Shown here piece by piece: positions 9,105-17,355 of a stretch of DNA of 25,966 nt (positions are counted from its first letter, which is position 1; each line of letters begins with the position of its first letter). The notes beneath the pieces are model-generated. The model was not told the DNA's origin. It ran no database searches and was given only the letters and a program-made list of their open reading frames with translations. The DNA is taken from the NCBI GenBank assembly GCA_002368645.1, contig DFEE01000025.1, positions 23,370-49,335 on the forward strand, read 5' to 3'. The stretch is from Bacteroidales bacterium UBA3810. GTDB lineage: Bacteria; Bacteroidota; Bacteroidia; Bacteroidales; Paludibacteraceae. Position numbers and translations under genes: made by a program.

Positions 9105-9777
9105 AGTTAGGAATCTCCATAAGGCCTTTGGCACACTTGAAGTCCTCAAGGGGATTAATATGGAGGTTAAAAAAGGTGAGATTGTCTCTATCATCGGTAA
9201 GTCCGGAGCCGGCAAATCTACTCTCTTACAGATTATCGGCACGTTAGACACACCCACCAGCGGTACAGTATTGATTGATGGAATTGAGGTGCTTAAACTC
9301 AAAGATAAGGAACTTGCCTCTTTCCGAAATCAGCATATAGGTTTTATTTTTCAGTTCCATCAACTACTACCGGAATTCACCGCTCTTGAAAATGTCGAGA
9401 TACCCGCCATGATAGCAGGCAAGCCGCAAGAGTGGATGGAGAGTCGCGCCAAGAAATTACTCACAGAATTAGGGCTAAGTGAACGCTTGGAGCATAAGCC
9501 CAATGAGTTGTCCGGTGGTGAGAAACAGCGTGTAGCAGCTGCTCGGGCGATGATGATGAGTCCATCGATCATCTTGGCGGATGAGCCAAGCGGTAGTTTA
9601 GATGAGCAGAATAAAAAGGAACTGCACGAGTTGCTTAAACAGCTAAGGGAGAAATTCGGTCAAACCATACTTATTGTCACCCACGACCAGGCGTTAGCTG
9701 CAATCAGCGACCGCGTATTCGAGATAAAGGATGGTGTTATAGTTCATACTGCGTCCAACACACAAAAGTTCATATGA
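9088..9777 (+). CDS. lolD: ABC transporter ATP-binding protein, LolD type
   Basis: The 229-residue ATPase has Walker A GKSGAGKST (37-45), the Q-loop region FIFQFHQLLPEFTA, signature LSGGEKQR (about 141-148), Walker B IILADEPSGSLD (about 160) and the H-loop IVTHD. The FQFHQLLPEFTALENV stretch and short length are typical of LolD/MacB-class ATPases, which release lipoproteins from the inner membrane or drive related exporters. No permease partner (LolC/E) is adjacent. Bacteroidota often keep these genes apart, so the symbol is a family-level call. The start ATG lies inside tsaE, and the 3' end overlaps the next start by 4 bp. Confidence 0.88.
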   Translation: MTTLIEVRNLHKAFGTLEVLKGINMEVKKGEIVSIIGKSGAGKSTLLQIIGTLDTPTSGTVLIDGIEVLKLKDKELASFRNQHIGFIFQFHQLLPEFTALENVEIPAMIAGKPQEWMESRAKKLLTELGLSERLEHKPNELSGGEKQRVAAARAMMMSPSIILADEPSGSLDEQNKKELHELLKQLREKFGQTILIVTHDQALAAISDRVFEIKDGVIVHTASNTQKFI

Positions 9778-10796
9778 AAAGATTTGTAATACTGATAACC
9801 TGTTTAGTGCTATTGCTCGCCGGTTGCCGGAAAGGGCGTTCCTATTTTCCGCCCCAACGGGAGATTGAACCTCAAGACATCCGATTGATACGCTTTGACA
9901 AAGCACTACTCTCGTTGGATCTGTCAGACAGCTCTACTCTCTTGCCGCAAGTAAGAGAGTTATATTACTCCTACCCCATTTTTATGCCTCGTTGGACGGA
10001 AGATATCTTAGGTATCCCCACAGAAGATACAGCATATCTCTGCCACCAATTACCGCTATTTTTAGAGGATACACTTTACGGATTCAAGCAGACCAATGAG
10101 CGGGAGCAAGAACTATTCCACGATGTCAGTGATATTGAAGCCGAGTTAGAAGTGGCTTTCTCACGTCTTAAGTATATAGATCCGGATGTTGTCATTCCGG
10201 ATATCTATCTCTTTGTCAGCGGGTTTAATGCCAGTATCATGTTTATTGATGAGGACATGGCAGTTGGAGCAGATATGTATTTAGGTAGCGATTATGCGTT
10301 TTATAATCGTGTGGTATACGATTACCAGAAGTTCACTATGCGCAAGGAATGTATTCCGGCAGATGTAGTGAGCGCCTACTTGTTCCGTACATTCCCTTAT
10401 ATGGGGGGTAAGAACAGACTCATTGATAATATGATTTACCGCGGCAAGATGATGTATATTCTCAATGAACTCTTCCCTACCCTCTCGGAGGCAGAAGTGA
10501 TGGGTTATACAGATGAGCAGTGGCAATGGTGTGAACGGTATGAGAGGTCAATCTGGCATCTAATGATGGACAAGAAAGATCTCTTTAAGACAGAGACCTT
10601 AGTACTATCATCCTATCTCAACGATGGTCCCTTTACCTCAGAGGTAAGCCAAGACGCTCCGGCTCGCCTCGGCACATGGGTTGGTTGGCGGATTGTAAGG
10701 AGTTATATGGAGGAGCATGAGAAGGTCAGTCTCTCCGAATTATTGCACGACGATGATGCCGAAAAGATATTGGAATATAGTTATTACAGACCATAA
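9774..10796 (+). CDS. gldB: GldB-family lipoprotein
   Basis: The 340-residue predicted lipoprotein has the signal MKRFVILITCLVLLLAGC, with the lipobox LAGC and lipidated Cys at residue 18. The body matches the gliding-motility GldB family: RLIRFDKALL early, a PIFMPRWTEDILG segment, VFVSGFNAS-like IYLFVSGFNASIMF, then PYMGGKNRLIDNMIYRGK and WHLMMDKKDLF in the C-terminal half. GldB is widely kept in non-gliding Bacteroidota, where its role is unclear, so gliding should not be inferred. It overlaps the ABC ATPase by 4 bp and the sufS start by 1 bp. The product should face the periplasm. Confidence 0.88.
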   Translation: MKRFVILITCLVLLLAGCRKGRSYFPPQREIEPQDIRLIRFDKALLSLDLSDSSTLLPQVRELYYSYPIFMPRWTEDILGIPTEDTAYLCHQLPLFLEDTLYGFKQTNEREQELFHDVSDIEAELEVAFSRLKYIDPDVVIPDIYLFVSGFNASIMFIDEDMAVGADMYLGSDYAFYNRVVYDYQKFTMRKECIPADVVSAYLFRTFPYMGGKNRLIDNMIYRGKMMYILNELFPTLSEAEVMGYTDEQWQWCERYERSIWHLMMDKKDLFKTETLVLSSYLNDGPFTSEVSQDAPARLGTWVGWRIVRSYMEEHEKVSLSELLHDDDAEKILEYSYYRP

Positions 10797-12010
10797 TGAA
10801 TAGAGACGATTTTGCAATATTAACACAGATGGTACATAACCATCCGCTCACCTATTTGGATAATGCAGCGACGAGCCAAAAGCCGCAGCAAGTCATAGAC
10901 GCTATCGGTTTTGCCTATACCCATTTCAATAGCAATATCCACCGCGGTGTTCATCATTTAGCACAAGTGGCAACGGAGGAACACGAGCGAGCGCGACATA
11001 AGGTGGCGACATTCATTGGTGCTGCCAAGAAGGAGGAAATCGTCTTCACCAAGGGTACGACGGATAGCATCAACATGGTAGCATTCTGTTGGGGTGAGCG
11101 GTTCATAACGAAAGGTGATGAGATTATTATCAGTGAATTGGAGCACCATAGTAATATCGTCCCCTGGCAGATGATGTGCCTTCGAAAAGGCGCGACCCTT
11201 AAGGTTGCACCTATTACTGATAAAGGGTATATAGATACCGAGGAATTAGAACGGCTTTTGACCGAGCACACCAAATTGGTAGCGATTTCGATGGTCAGCA
11301 ATGTATTAGGTACTCGCCAGAATATAGAACATATCATCCGCATCGCGCACGATAAGGGTATTGCTGTTTTGGTGGATGGAGCACAAGGTGTGCCACATGA
11401 GCAAGTGGATGTACAATCGTTAGACTGTGATTTCCTGGCTTTTTCAGCCCATAAGATGTATGGTCCGACAGGAGTAGGCATCCTGTATGGTAAAGAGAAA
11501 TGGTTAAATGCTTTAGATCCTTATCAAGGCGGAGGTGAGATGATTGATCATGTCCGTTGGACGGGCACAAGTTACAATGTGCTGCCATATAAGTTCGAGG
11601 CAGGTACCCCCGATTATATCGGTACATACGCTTTCGGAGTCGCATTAGACTATATCAATAGTATTGGCATACAGCGTATTAATGCCCATGAGCGGTATAT
11701 AATGCAATACTTAGAAGACGAACTGAGCCATATTAAGGGTGTTCATATCTACGCTGCCGGCGAAGAGAAAAATGGCGTATTGAGTTTCAATGTATTCCAT
11801 AATGGCAAGTTAATTCATCCCTATGATATCGGCATGTTATTGGATCAACAAGGCGTGGCTGTCCGCACAGGGCATCATTGTGCTGAACCATTGACGGAAC
11901 ATCTTGGTTGCGTAGGGACAGTGCGCGCTTCCATAGGATTGTATAATGACGAAACAGATATTGCTCGGTTCATAATGGCACTTAATAAAGCCATCACGAT
12001 GTTAACATGA
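10796..12010 (+). CDS. sufS: Cysteine desulfurase SufS
   Basis: The 404-residue PLP enzyme removes sulfur from cysteine for Fe-S cluster assembly by the SUF system. It has the N-terminal YLDNAATSQKP block, the ELEHHSNIVPW block, the PLP-binding Lys in SAHKMYGPTG (K220) and the catalytic Cys in RTGHHCAEP (C362). The short loop before the Cys marks the SufS/CsdA class rather than IscS. Length is normal. No sufBCD or sufE is in the window, so it is separated from the rest of the pathway. Start and stop overlap both neighbours (1 bp and 4 bp). Confidence 0.95.
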   Translation: MNRDDFAILTQMVHNHPLTYLDNAATSQKPQQVIDAIGFAYTHFNSNIHRGVHHLAQVATEEHERARHKVATFIGAAKKEEIVFTKGTTDSINMVAFCWGERFITKGDEIIISELEHHSNIVPWQMMCLRKGATLKVAPITDKGYIDTEELERLLTEHTKLVAISMVSNVLGTRQNIEHIIRIAHDKGIAVLVDGAQGVPHEQVDVQSLDCDFLAFSAHKMYGPTGVGILYGKEKWLNALDPYQGGGEMIDHVRWTGTSYNVLPYKFEAGTPDYIGTYAFGVALDYINSIGIQRINAHERYIMQYLEDELSHIKGVHIYAAGEEKNGVLSFNVFHNGKLIHPYDIGMLLDQQGVAVRTGHHCAEPLTEHLGCVGTVRASIGLYNDETDIARFIMALNKAITMLT

Positions 12011-12945
12011 AGAGACTCATTACGATAGGACTCGCCTGTATGTTCATAGGCTATGCAATTGCGCAAGACTCGCTATGTATCGTCTCTTACAATGTGGAAA
12101 ATCTCTTTCATCCTGAGCATGACAGTCTCAAAGAGGATTGGGATTTCACACCGAAGGGGATCTATCGTTGGACCAAGTATCGCTATTACCGCAAAGTAGA
12201 GCAAATCGGTCGTGTCATTACGAATATTGGTAGTACACAGTCACCTGCCATCATCGGTCTCACGGAGGTGGAAAATAAGCAGTGCTTAGACCAACTTGCT
12301 AAAATGATGCGCCATTACCCGCTTAAGTCAATGTTGTATGAGGGGTTAGACCGTAGAGGTATAGATGTCGGCATACTTTTTGACACTACTCAAGTGGAAT
12401 TACTATTCTCACGCCCTATCCGTGTGGCGACAGAGGCTGACGGGTTTGTGACACGAGATGTGCTCTATGCTTATTTTAGGGTGCGGAGTACAGGTGAATG
12501 GTTGCATGTTTTGCAATGTCACCTGCCAAGTCAACGCGGCGGCGCAGCGGCGAGTGCATGGAAGCGCGCATTGGATAAACAAAAACTACAAGTAATTATT
12601 GACTCCATTATCGGCACGGACCCACAAGCCAATATAATTATGATGGGTGACATGAACTCGCAGCCCCAAGAGGATATGCTTCCACTCCGAAATATGATGC
12701 TTCAATACCGCCAAAAGGGTAGGGGAACACATCGTTGTCAAGGAGTCTGGACATGTTTAGATCAAGTTTATCTTAGTGACAGGCTGACTATGAGAACAGC
12801 AGTCTCTATCTATGAACCGCATTGGTTAGTGGAACATGATAGGCGCTATTTAGGATTTAAGCCCAAACGGACTTTTACCGGTTTTAGATATAATAAAAAC
12901 GGCTTTAGCGACCACTTACCGGTGGTCATCACAATAGCAAAATAA
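12007..12945 (+). CDS. Secreted endonuclease/exonuclease/phosphatase-family protein
   Basis: This is a 312-residue member of the EEP superfamily with an N-terminal signal peptide (MKRLITIGLACMFIGYAIAQ). Catalytic blocks are visible in order: YNVENLF with the metal-site Asn, GLTEVEN with the metal-site Glu, CHLPSQ, MGDMNSQP with the catalytic Asp/Asn pair, and C-terminal SDHLPVV with the Asp-His pair. The substrate could be nucleic acid, a phosphoester or lipid; the sequence does not decide. The signal peptide places it in the periplasm or outside. It overlaps sufS by 4 bp (ATGA). Confidence 0.88.
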   Translation: MKRLITIGLACMFIGYAIAQDSLCIVSYNVENLFHPEHDSLKEDWDFTPKGIYRWTKYRYYRKVEQIGRVITNIGSTQSPAIIGLTEVENKQCLDQLAKMMRHYPLKSMLYEGLDRRGIDVGILFDTTQVELLFSRPIRVATEADGFVTRDVLYAYFRVRSTGEWLHVLQCHLPSQRGGAAASAWKRALDKQKLQVIIDSIIGTDPQANIIMMGDMNSQPQEDMLPLRNMMLQYRQKGRGTHRCQGVWTCLDQVYLSDRLTMRTAVSIYEPHWLVEHDRRYLGFKPKRTFTGFRYNKNGFSDHLPVVITIAK

Positions 12946-12980
12946 TTAACCAAAGTATTAACTTTTAAAATCTATGTATT

Positions 12981-13250
12981 ATGGCAAGAAATGCAGGTAG
13001 TATTTTAGCAGCCTTATTAGGCGGTATTGTAGTTGGTGGTGTTGCAGCGTTGTTGCTTGCCCCGAGTAGCGGTAAAGAACTTCGCGAGAAAGTCGCTGAA
13101 ATTGTACGCGAAAAAGCCTCTCATCTCAATAAGGAGGAGTTCGACGCGTTTATTGAGCAAGTGATGGCTAAAGTGAAAGATTATTTCAACGACGAGGAGA
13201 TTAAGCAAATCGTTGAAGAGGAGTTGAAACATGAAGAAAAGAAAGCCTAA
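12981..13250 (+). CDS. YtxH-domain small membrane protein
   Basis: The 89-residue protein has an N-terminal glycine-rich transmembrane helix (ILAALLGGIVVGGVAALLLA) directly followed by PSSGKELREKV, the hallmark of the YtxH family. A charged amphipathic helix follows to the C-terminus. Family members are linked to envelope stress, but their molecular role is not established. It is 35 bp after the nuclease gene and 2 bp before the next membrane protein gene, which suggests a joint role with it. Confidence 0.88.
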   Translation: MARNAGSILAALLGGIVVGGVAALLLAPSSGKELREKVAEIVREKASHLNKEEFDAFIEQVMAKVKDYFNDEEIKQIVEEELKHEEKKA

Positions 13251-13252
13251 AT

Positions 13253-13798
13253 ATGGATAATATTTTATTTGATTCAGCTGAGTATCAGTACCTATGGGAG
13301 GACGTTAAGAAGTATGTCACGACCCGCTTTGATTTATTCAAATTGGAGTTCCTGCATAAGTTCGCCAAGGTCATCGGGCTTATACTCTTTGGTATTGCGA
13401 CTGTTTTTATCTCCGCTTTGATAATTACTTTTGGCGGAGTAGCGGCAATCTTTGCCATGGCAGAAGTGATGCCCACATGGGCCGCGACACTCATCATGAT
13501 GGGCGGATGGTTGCTCATATTGGTGGTGGTAATCCTTTTCCGCAAGCAACTTTTCTACGAGCCTATGCTTTTGGCTATCAGCACTATTCTATTCGCCGAT
13601 GAGCCAAAACGCAATGAGGAAGAGTTGGAGCGTGACCGTATGGTCTTGGAAGTTAAGGAGCATGAGCAACGCACCAATGTAGAACGTCAGGCTGCACGGA
13701 TTGAGCATAGCTGGACACTGATGGTACGCAGAGTGGAGAAGGTCAAAAATCTGCTCGCTTCACTCAATCCTATTCGTTTACTGAACAAGAAGAAATAA
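13253..13798 (+). CDS. Holin-X/DUF1469-like membrane protein
   Basis: The 181-residue protein has two predicted transmembrane helices: about 41-62 (IGLILFGIATVFISALII) and about 80-100 (LIMMGGWLLILVVVILF). They form a helical hairpin preceded by a charged N-terminal segment. The C-terminal third is charged and probably coiled coil. The layout resembles the phage-holin-superfamily-6 / Holin-X proteins that often sit next to YtxH proteins in chromosomes. There is no sign of a prophage here, so a lytic role is unlikely. It lies 2 bp after the YtxH gene and 2 bp before the transporter. Confidence 0.8.
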   Translation: MDNILFDSAEYQYLWEDVKKYVTTRFDLFKLEFLHKFAKVIGLILFGIATVFISALIITFGGVAAIFAMAEVMPTWAATLIMMGGWLLILVVVILFRKQLFYEPMLLAISTILFADEPKRNEEELERDRMVLEVKEHEQRTNVERQAARIEHSWTLMVRRVEKVKNLLASLNPIRLLNKKK

Positions 13799-13800
13799 GT

Positions 13801-14943
13801 ATGTTGATGCACTCCAAACCTTTTGATTTGGACCGCACGGTCAGGCTTTGTATAGGTCTGGCCGTTGCGGTTGGTCTATTTGCGCTGACAAAGGAACTCA
13901 GTAGCGTTTTGCTACCATTCATTATTGCACTTTTCTTGGCATATCTCATCCAACCGCTCGTGCTGTTCTTCCGCGACACCTGCCGCCTGAAGAACAATAC
14001 ATTGTCGCTTATCGTGGCGTTGATTGTCTTGGTGGCATTTGTGGCGGGAATCATCGCTATTTTAGTGCCTTTAGTCGGTGCCGAAGTCGATAGGATGGGG
14101 GTGTTGGTGAACCAATATATGGCCGGTTTCGATGCCCAAACGGTGTTATCCGAAGAGTGGCAGGACCGTATTCGCGAATGGCTTAAACAGATTGACATCA
14201 AAGCACTGCTCTCTAAGATTGATATAGAAGCCATGGCAGGTAAGATTACCTCGTCTTTAGGTGGCTTGATTGGGGGAGGTATGAGCATTGTCTCGGGGAT
14301 TGGTGTGGCGCTTATATGTTTGCTTTATACCATCTTCATTTTAGTGGACTACGATGCTATAACGCAAGGTCTAAGGGATATTGTTCCACCTAAGTTTCGT
14401 CATGTCGTCTATGGACTTTTTGATGATCTGGAGGCGGGCATGAGCAAGTACTTCCGAGGTCAAGCCGCGGTAGCAAGTACGGTAGGGATTCTCTTCAGCA
14501 TCGGTTTTCTCATTATGGGTTTGCCACTTGCAGTGGTAGTCGGCTTATTCATTGGATTACTCAACATGGTTCCTTATCTGCAAGTCTTGGGTATCCCGAT
14601 TACTATGGTATTGGGTATCTTGCAGTCTATGGAAACCGGCACACCTTATTGGATTATTCTCACAGAAATAGCGGCAGTTTTCCTCATTGTACAAGCAATA
14701 CAAGATATGGTCCTCAATCCGCTTATAATGGGTAATGTGATTGGTATGAATCCTGCTATTATGCTCCTCTCACTCTCTATCTTCGGGTACTTATTCGGAG
14801 TATTGGGTATGATTATCGCTCTGCCGGTAACGACGGTCATTATCAGTTACTATAAACGCTATGTTTTAGGTGAAGAACCAACAGCAGCGCCTCCGGGAGG
14901 TATACGACTCAAACGCCGCACTTGGTTTAACCGTAAAGGTTGA
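13801..14943 (+). CDS. AI-2E family transporter
   Basis: The 380-residue membrane protein fits the AI-2E (TqsA/PerM-like) family. It has paired N-terminal helices (VAVGLFALTKELSSVLLPF, then FIIALFLAYLIQP), a large hydrophilic segment around residues 95-155, and a C-terminal helix bundle. The bundle contains the conserved GLFIGLLNMVPYLQ and the final NPLIMGNVIGMNPAIMLLS / GMIIALPVT blocks. Family members export small molecules or ions; the name reflects the autoinducer-2 link of one member, so the substrate is unknown. A second in-frame ATG lies two codons on. It is close-packed in the same unit as the SpoIIE phosphatase. Confidence 0.92.
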   Translation: MLMHSKPFDLDRTVRLCIGLAVAVGLFALTKELSSVLLPFIIALFLAYLIQPLVLFFRDTCRLKNNTLSLIVALIVLVAFVAGIIAILVPLVGAEVDRMGVLVNQYMAGFDAQTVLSEEWQDRIREWLKQIDIKALLSKIDIEAMAGKITSSLGGLIGGGMSIVSGIGVALICLLYTIFILVDYDAITQGLRDIVPPKFRHVVYGLFDDLEAGMSKYFRGQAAVASTVGILFSIGFLIMGLPLAVVVGLFIGLLNMVPYLQVLGIPITMVLGILQSMETGTPYWIILTEIAAVFLIVQAIQDMVLNPLIMGNVIGMNPAIMLLSLSIFGYLFGVLGMIIALPVTTVIISYYKRYVLGEEPTAAPPGGIRLKRRTWFNRKG

Positions 14944-14951
14944 TTCCAATT

Positions 14952-17039
14952 ATGAAACAAAAAGATATAAACCTGAAAAAAACATTCAACAAGCAGTCCT
15001 TGCGCTCCCATGCAGGGCTATGGCTAACGCTCATAGCCATACTGGCAATGGAGTCGATTGCTTGCATCCAATACTTCTATACACGGGCTACCATCAAAGC
15101 AGACGCCGTTTATCGCGCCCAATCGGAGTTACGGTCGGCAGAACAAGAGATCAACACCATTGCTGTTGAGTTAGAAGCCTCAGCCAAAATGCTTGCCAAG
15201 ATGGCAGAGTATTGTCTGAACGATCCTGATGCCATATCAGGATGTGTGAGTACGATGTTAGAGACAATAGAAAACGTGGAAGGAGCCGGAATAGCTTTTG
15301 TACCCGATTATTATCCGCAAAAAGGGCATCTATACGAGGTATATGGCACCCGTAACGAACTGATTGAACATGGTTTTAACATCCGTCAGATAGGCGGGGT
15401 TGACCACGACTACACACTCTCGGAGTGGTTCAACAACGGCCTGACCAAAAATCGTACCTATTGGTCTAACCCTTACATGGACAACGAGGGGGCACAAACC
15501 ATTATCGTCACTTGTTCCTACCCTGTTCGCGATGCCGACAAGCGTATCGTGGGAGTCGTTTGTATCGACATATCGCTCAGCAAACTGAAGTTCATCTTCG
15601 ATTACCTGCAGGTCTATCCGGACAGTTATTACTCTATCTACACGGCTTCCGGCAAGGATATCGTCACGCCGGACACCATACCCGGACGCAAATACCTCGT
15701 TTTTGATGAAGATATTGACGCGACAGGTTGGCGCCTTTCTATCATCATTCCGGAGGATATTCTCTATGTTGAACTCAAGCGCATCGGGCTGATTGTGAAT
15801 ATTCTAATGCTGCTCAGCCTCGCTCTGCTGGTATTTATCGTGTACCATAGCACCAAAAATGCCTACAAGATGATTGAAATTAACAACCAGAAAGAGCGTA
15901 TGGAAGGCGAATTGGAAATTGCCCGAACCATCCAGAGCGCCATGCTGCCAAAAGTGTTCCCGCCATTTGCCGACCGACCGGATTTAAACATATACGGCAT
16001 AGTACATCCTGCCAAAGAGGTAGGTGGAGACCTATACGATTTCTATGTCCGCAATGATAAACTCTTCTTCTGCGTAGGTGATGTAAGCGGCAAGGGAGTT
16101 CCGGCATCATTAGTAATGGCAATGATTCGCTCGCTTTTCCGAAGCGTCACTGCCCATGAAGAACGCGCCGACCAAATCATGCAGCAAATGAATGACCCGC
16201 TCACCGAGCAGAACGAACAGGATATGTTCGCTACCCTTTTTATCGGCGTATTAGATATGGAGACCGGCGTGCTAAATTACTGCAACGGAGGACATAATGC
16301 CCCTGTATTGGTACATAAAAAGGATACCCGCCAATTAGAGGTACTTCCTAATTTGCCGATAGGTATTATGGGAGGCTTTGAGTATGCCGACCAGACCATA
16401 CAAATCCAGCGCGGCGACACACTCTTCCTCTACACCGACGGACTCACCGAGGCGGAAAATAAAGTACATGCCCAGTATGGCGAGGAGCGAATGTTGAAAC
16501 TATTAACTACAACCGATGGTATGCCGCCGAGAAACATTGTGGAGACCTTCCAAAAAGATGTCAATTCCTTCGTCAATGGAGCACCACAGAGCGATGACCT
16601 CACCATGCTCGCTATCCGCTACCAGATATCGGCGATTGTCATGCGCAACGATATACAGCAGATTCCGACCCTTTCCGAATGGGTGGACGGATTGCATGTG
16701 CCCGACGAACTGAACATGCCCATCAACCTCGCTTTGGAGGAAGTGGTCAGCAATGTTATGCTCTATGCCTACCCGGGACGCAAGGACGGCAAAGTGTTTG
16801 TCGAATATACCGAGATTGAGAACGAGCAGGGCAAACAACTGATCTTCACCGTCTCCGACTCCGGCATACCTTTCGACCCGACAAAGCAGAAAGAGGTGGA
16901 CACTTCGCTTGCAGCGGAGGACAGAGAGATAGGCGGTTTGGGCATACACCTTGTACGCCAACTCATGGACGAAATCCGCTATGAACGCGTAGATAACAAG
17001 AACATCCTCACGCTCGTAAAGAAAGTATCAACAAAATAA
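14952..17039 (+). CDS. Cache-sensor SpoIIE phosphatase with C-terminal anti-sigma-type kinase domain
   Basis: The 695-residue membrane signalling protein starts at ATG 14952; an in-frame TTG at 14940 overlaps the previous stop and is less likely. Order: transmembrane helix about 21-42; extracytoplasmic Cache-like sensor about 45-275 (WSNPYMDNEG, GVVCIDISLSKL); second helix about 277-298; linker helix EGELEIARTIQSAMLP; PP2C/SpoIIE phosphatase with metal-site Asps in GGDLYDFY, GDVSGKGVPAS, DGLTEAEN and SDDLTML; then a HATPase_c domain with an N-box-like LALEEVVSNVMLYAYP, DSGIPFDP and GGLGIHLV. It thus joins RsbU-like phosphatase and RsbW-like kinase in one chain. The STAS partner is encoded next door. 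The predicted role is to sense a periplasmic ligand and set the phosphorylation state of the STAS protein. Confidence 0.93.
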   Translation: MKQKDINLKKTFNKQSLRSHAGLWLTLIAILAMESIACIQYFYTRATIKADAVYRAQSELRSAEQEINTIAVELEASAKMLAKMAEYCLNDPDAISGCVSTMLETIENVEGAGIAFVPDYYPQKGHLYEVYGTRNELIEHGFNIRQIGGVDHDYTLSEWFNNGLTKNRTYWSNPYMDNEGAQTIIVTCSYPVRDADKRIVGVVCIDISLSKLKFIFDYLQVYPDSYYSIYTASGKDIVTPDTIPGRKYLVFDEDIDATGWRLSIIIPEDILYVELKRIGLIVNILMLLSLALLVFIVYHSTKNAYKMIEINNQKERMEGELEIARTIQSAMLPKVFPPFADRPDLNIYGIVHPAKEVGGDLYDFYVRNDKLFFCVGDVSGKGVPASLVMAMIRSLFRSVTAHEERADQIMQQMNDPLTEQNEQDMFATLFIGVLDMETGVLNYCNGGHNAPVLVHKKDTRQLEVLPNLPIGIMGGFEYADQTIQIQRGDTLFLYTDGLTEAENKVHAQYGEERMLKLLTTTDGMPPRNIVETFQKDVNSFVNGAPQSDDLTMLAIRYQISAIVMRNDIQQIPTLSEWVDGLHVPDELNMPINLALEEVVSNVMLYAYPGRKDGKVFVEYTEIENEQGKQLIFTVSDSGIPFDPTKQKEVDTSLAAEDREIGGLGIHLVRQLMDEIRYERVDNKNILTLVKKVSTK

Positions 17040-17051
17040 ATCGCACACCAT

Positions 17052-17354
17052 ATGACCACAACAATTCAAATCAATGACACCCAACTGATTGCGTTCTTCG
17101 AAGGCCGTTTGGACACAGCAGCTGCCATCCCCACTGCGGAGGCAGTCAAACCGCTCTTGGAGGCGGAGGGCAAAGAGATTATCCTCGATTGCTCCAAACT
17201 GGACTATATATCCTCTTCCGGTCTTCGTATCTTCCTCTCCATCAGGAAGGAAGCAGCAACGCATGGCTCAAAAGTGATTGTCCGTTCCATTAATGCCGAC
17301 ATCCGTCAGGTCTTTGTTATGACCGGATTCATCAGCCTCTTTGAGATTCAATAG
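17052..17354 (+). CDS. STAS-domain anti-sigma factor antagonist
   Basis: The 100-residue single-domain protein has the STAS fold pattern: FFEGRLDTAAA, IILDCSKLDYISSSGLR and a C-terminal IRQVFVMTGFISLF. The phosphorylatable serine by analogy with SpoIIAA/RsbV is S55 or S56 in DYISSSG. It lies 12 bp after the SpoIIE/HATPase gene, whose two catalytic domains are its likely phosphatase and kinase. The controlled target, a sigma factor or another effector, is not in the window. Confidence 0.92.
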   Translation: MTTTIQINDTQLIAFFEGRLDTAAAIPTAEAVKPLLEAEGKEIILDCSKLDYISSSGLRIFLSIRKEAATHGSKVIVRSINADIRQVFVMTGFISLFEIQ

Positions 17355-17355
17355 C

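Noticed and set aside
13253..13798. Prophage lysis gene
   Set aside because: The holin-like protein is in a chromosomal run with YtxH and AI-2E transporter genes, and no phage gene is near it.
14940..14951. Upstream TTG start for the SpoIIE protein
   Set aside because: It overlaps the previous stop and adds only four residues. ATG 14952 fits better.
17341..17355. Upstream start for the FAD dehydrogenase
   Set aside because: It would overlap the STAS gene and adds no conserved residues. ATG 17356 directly follows the STAS stop.
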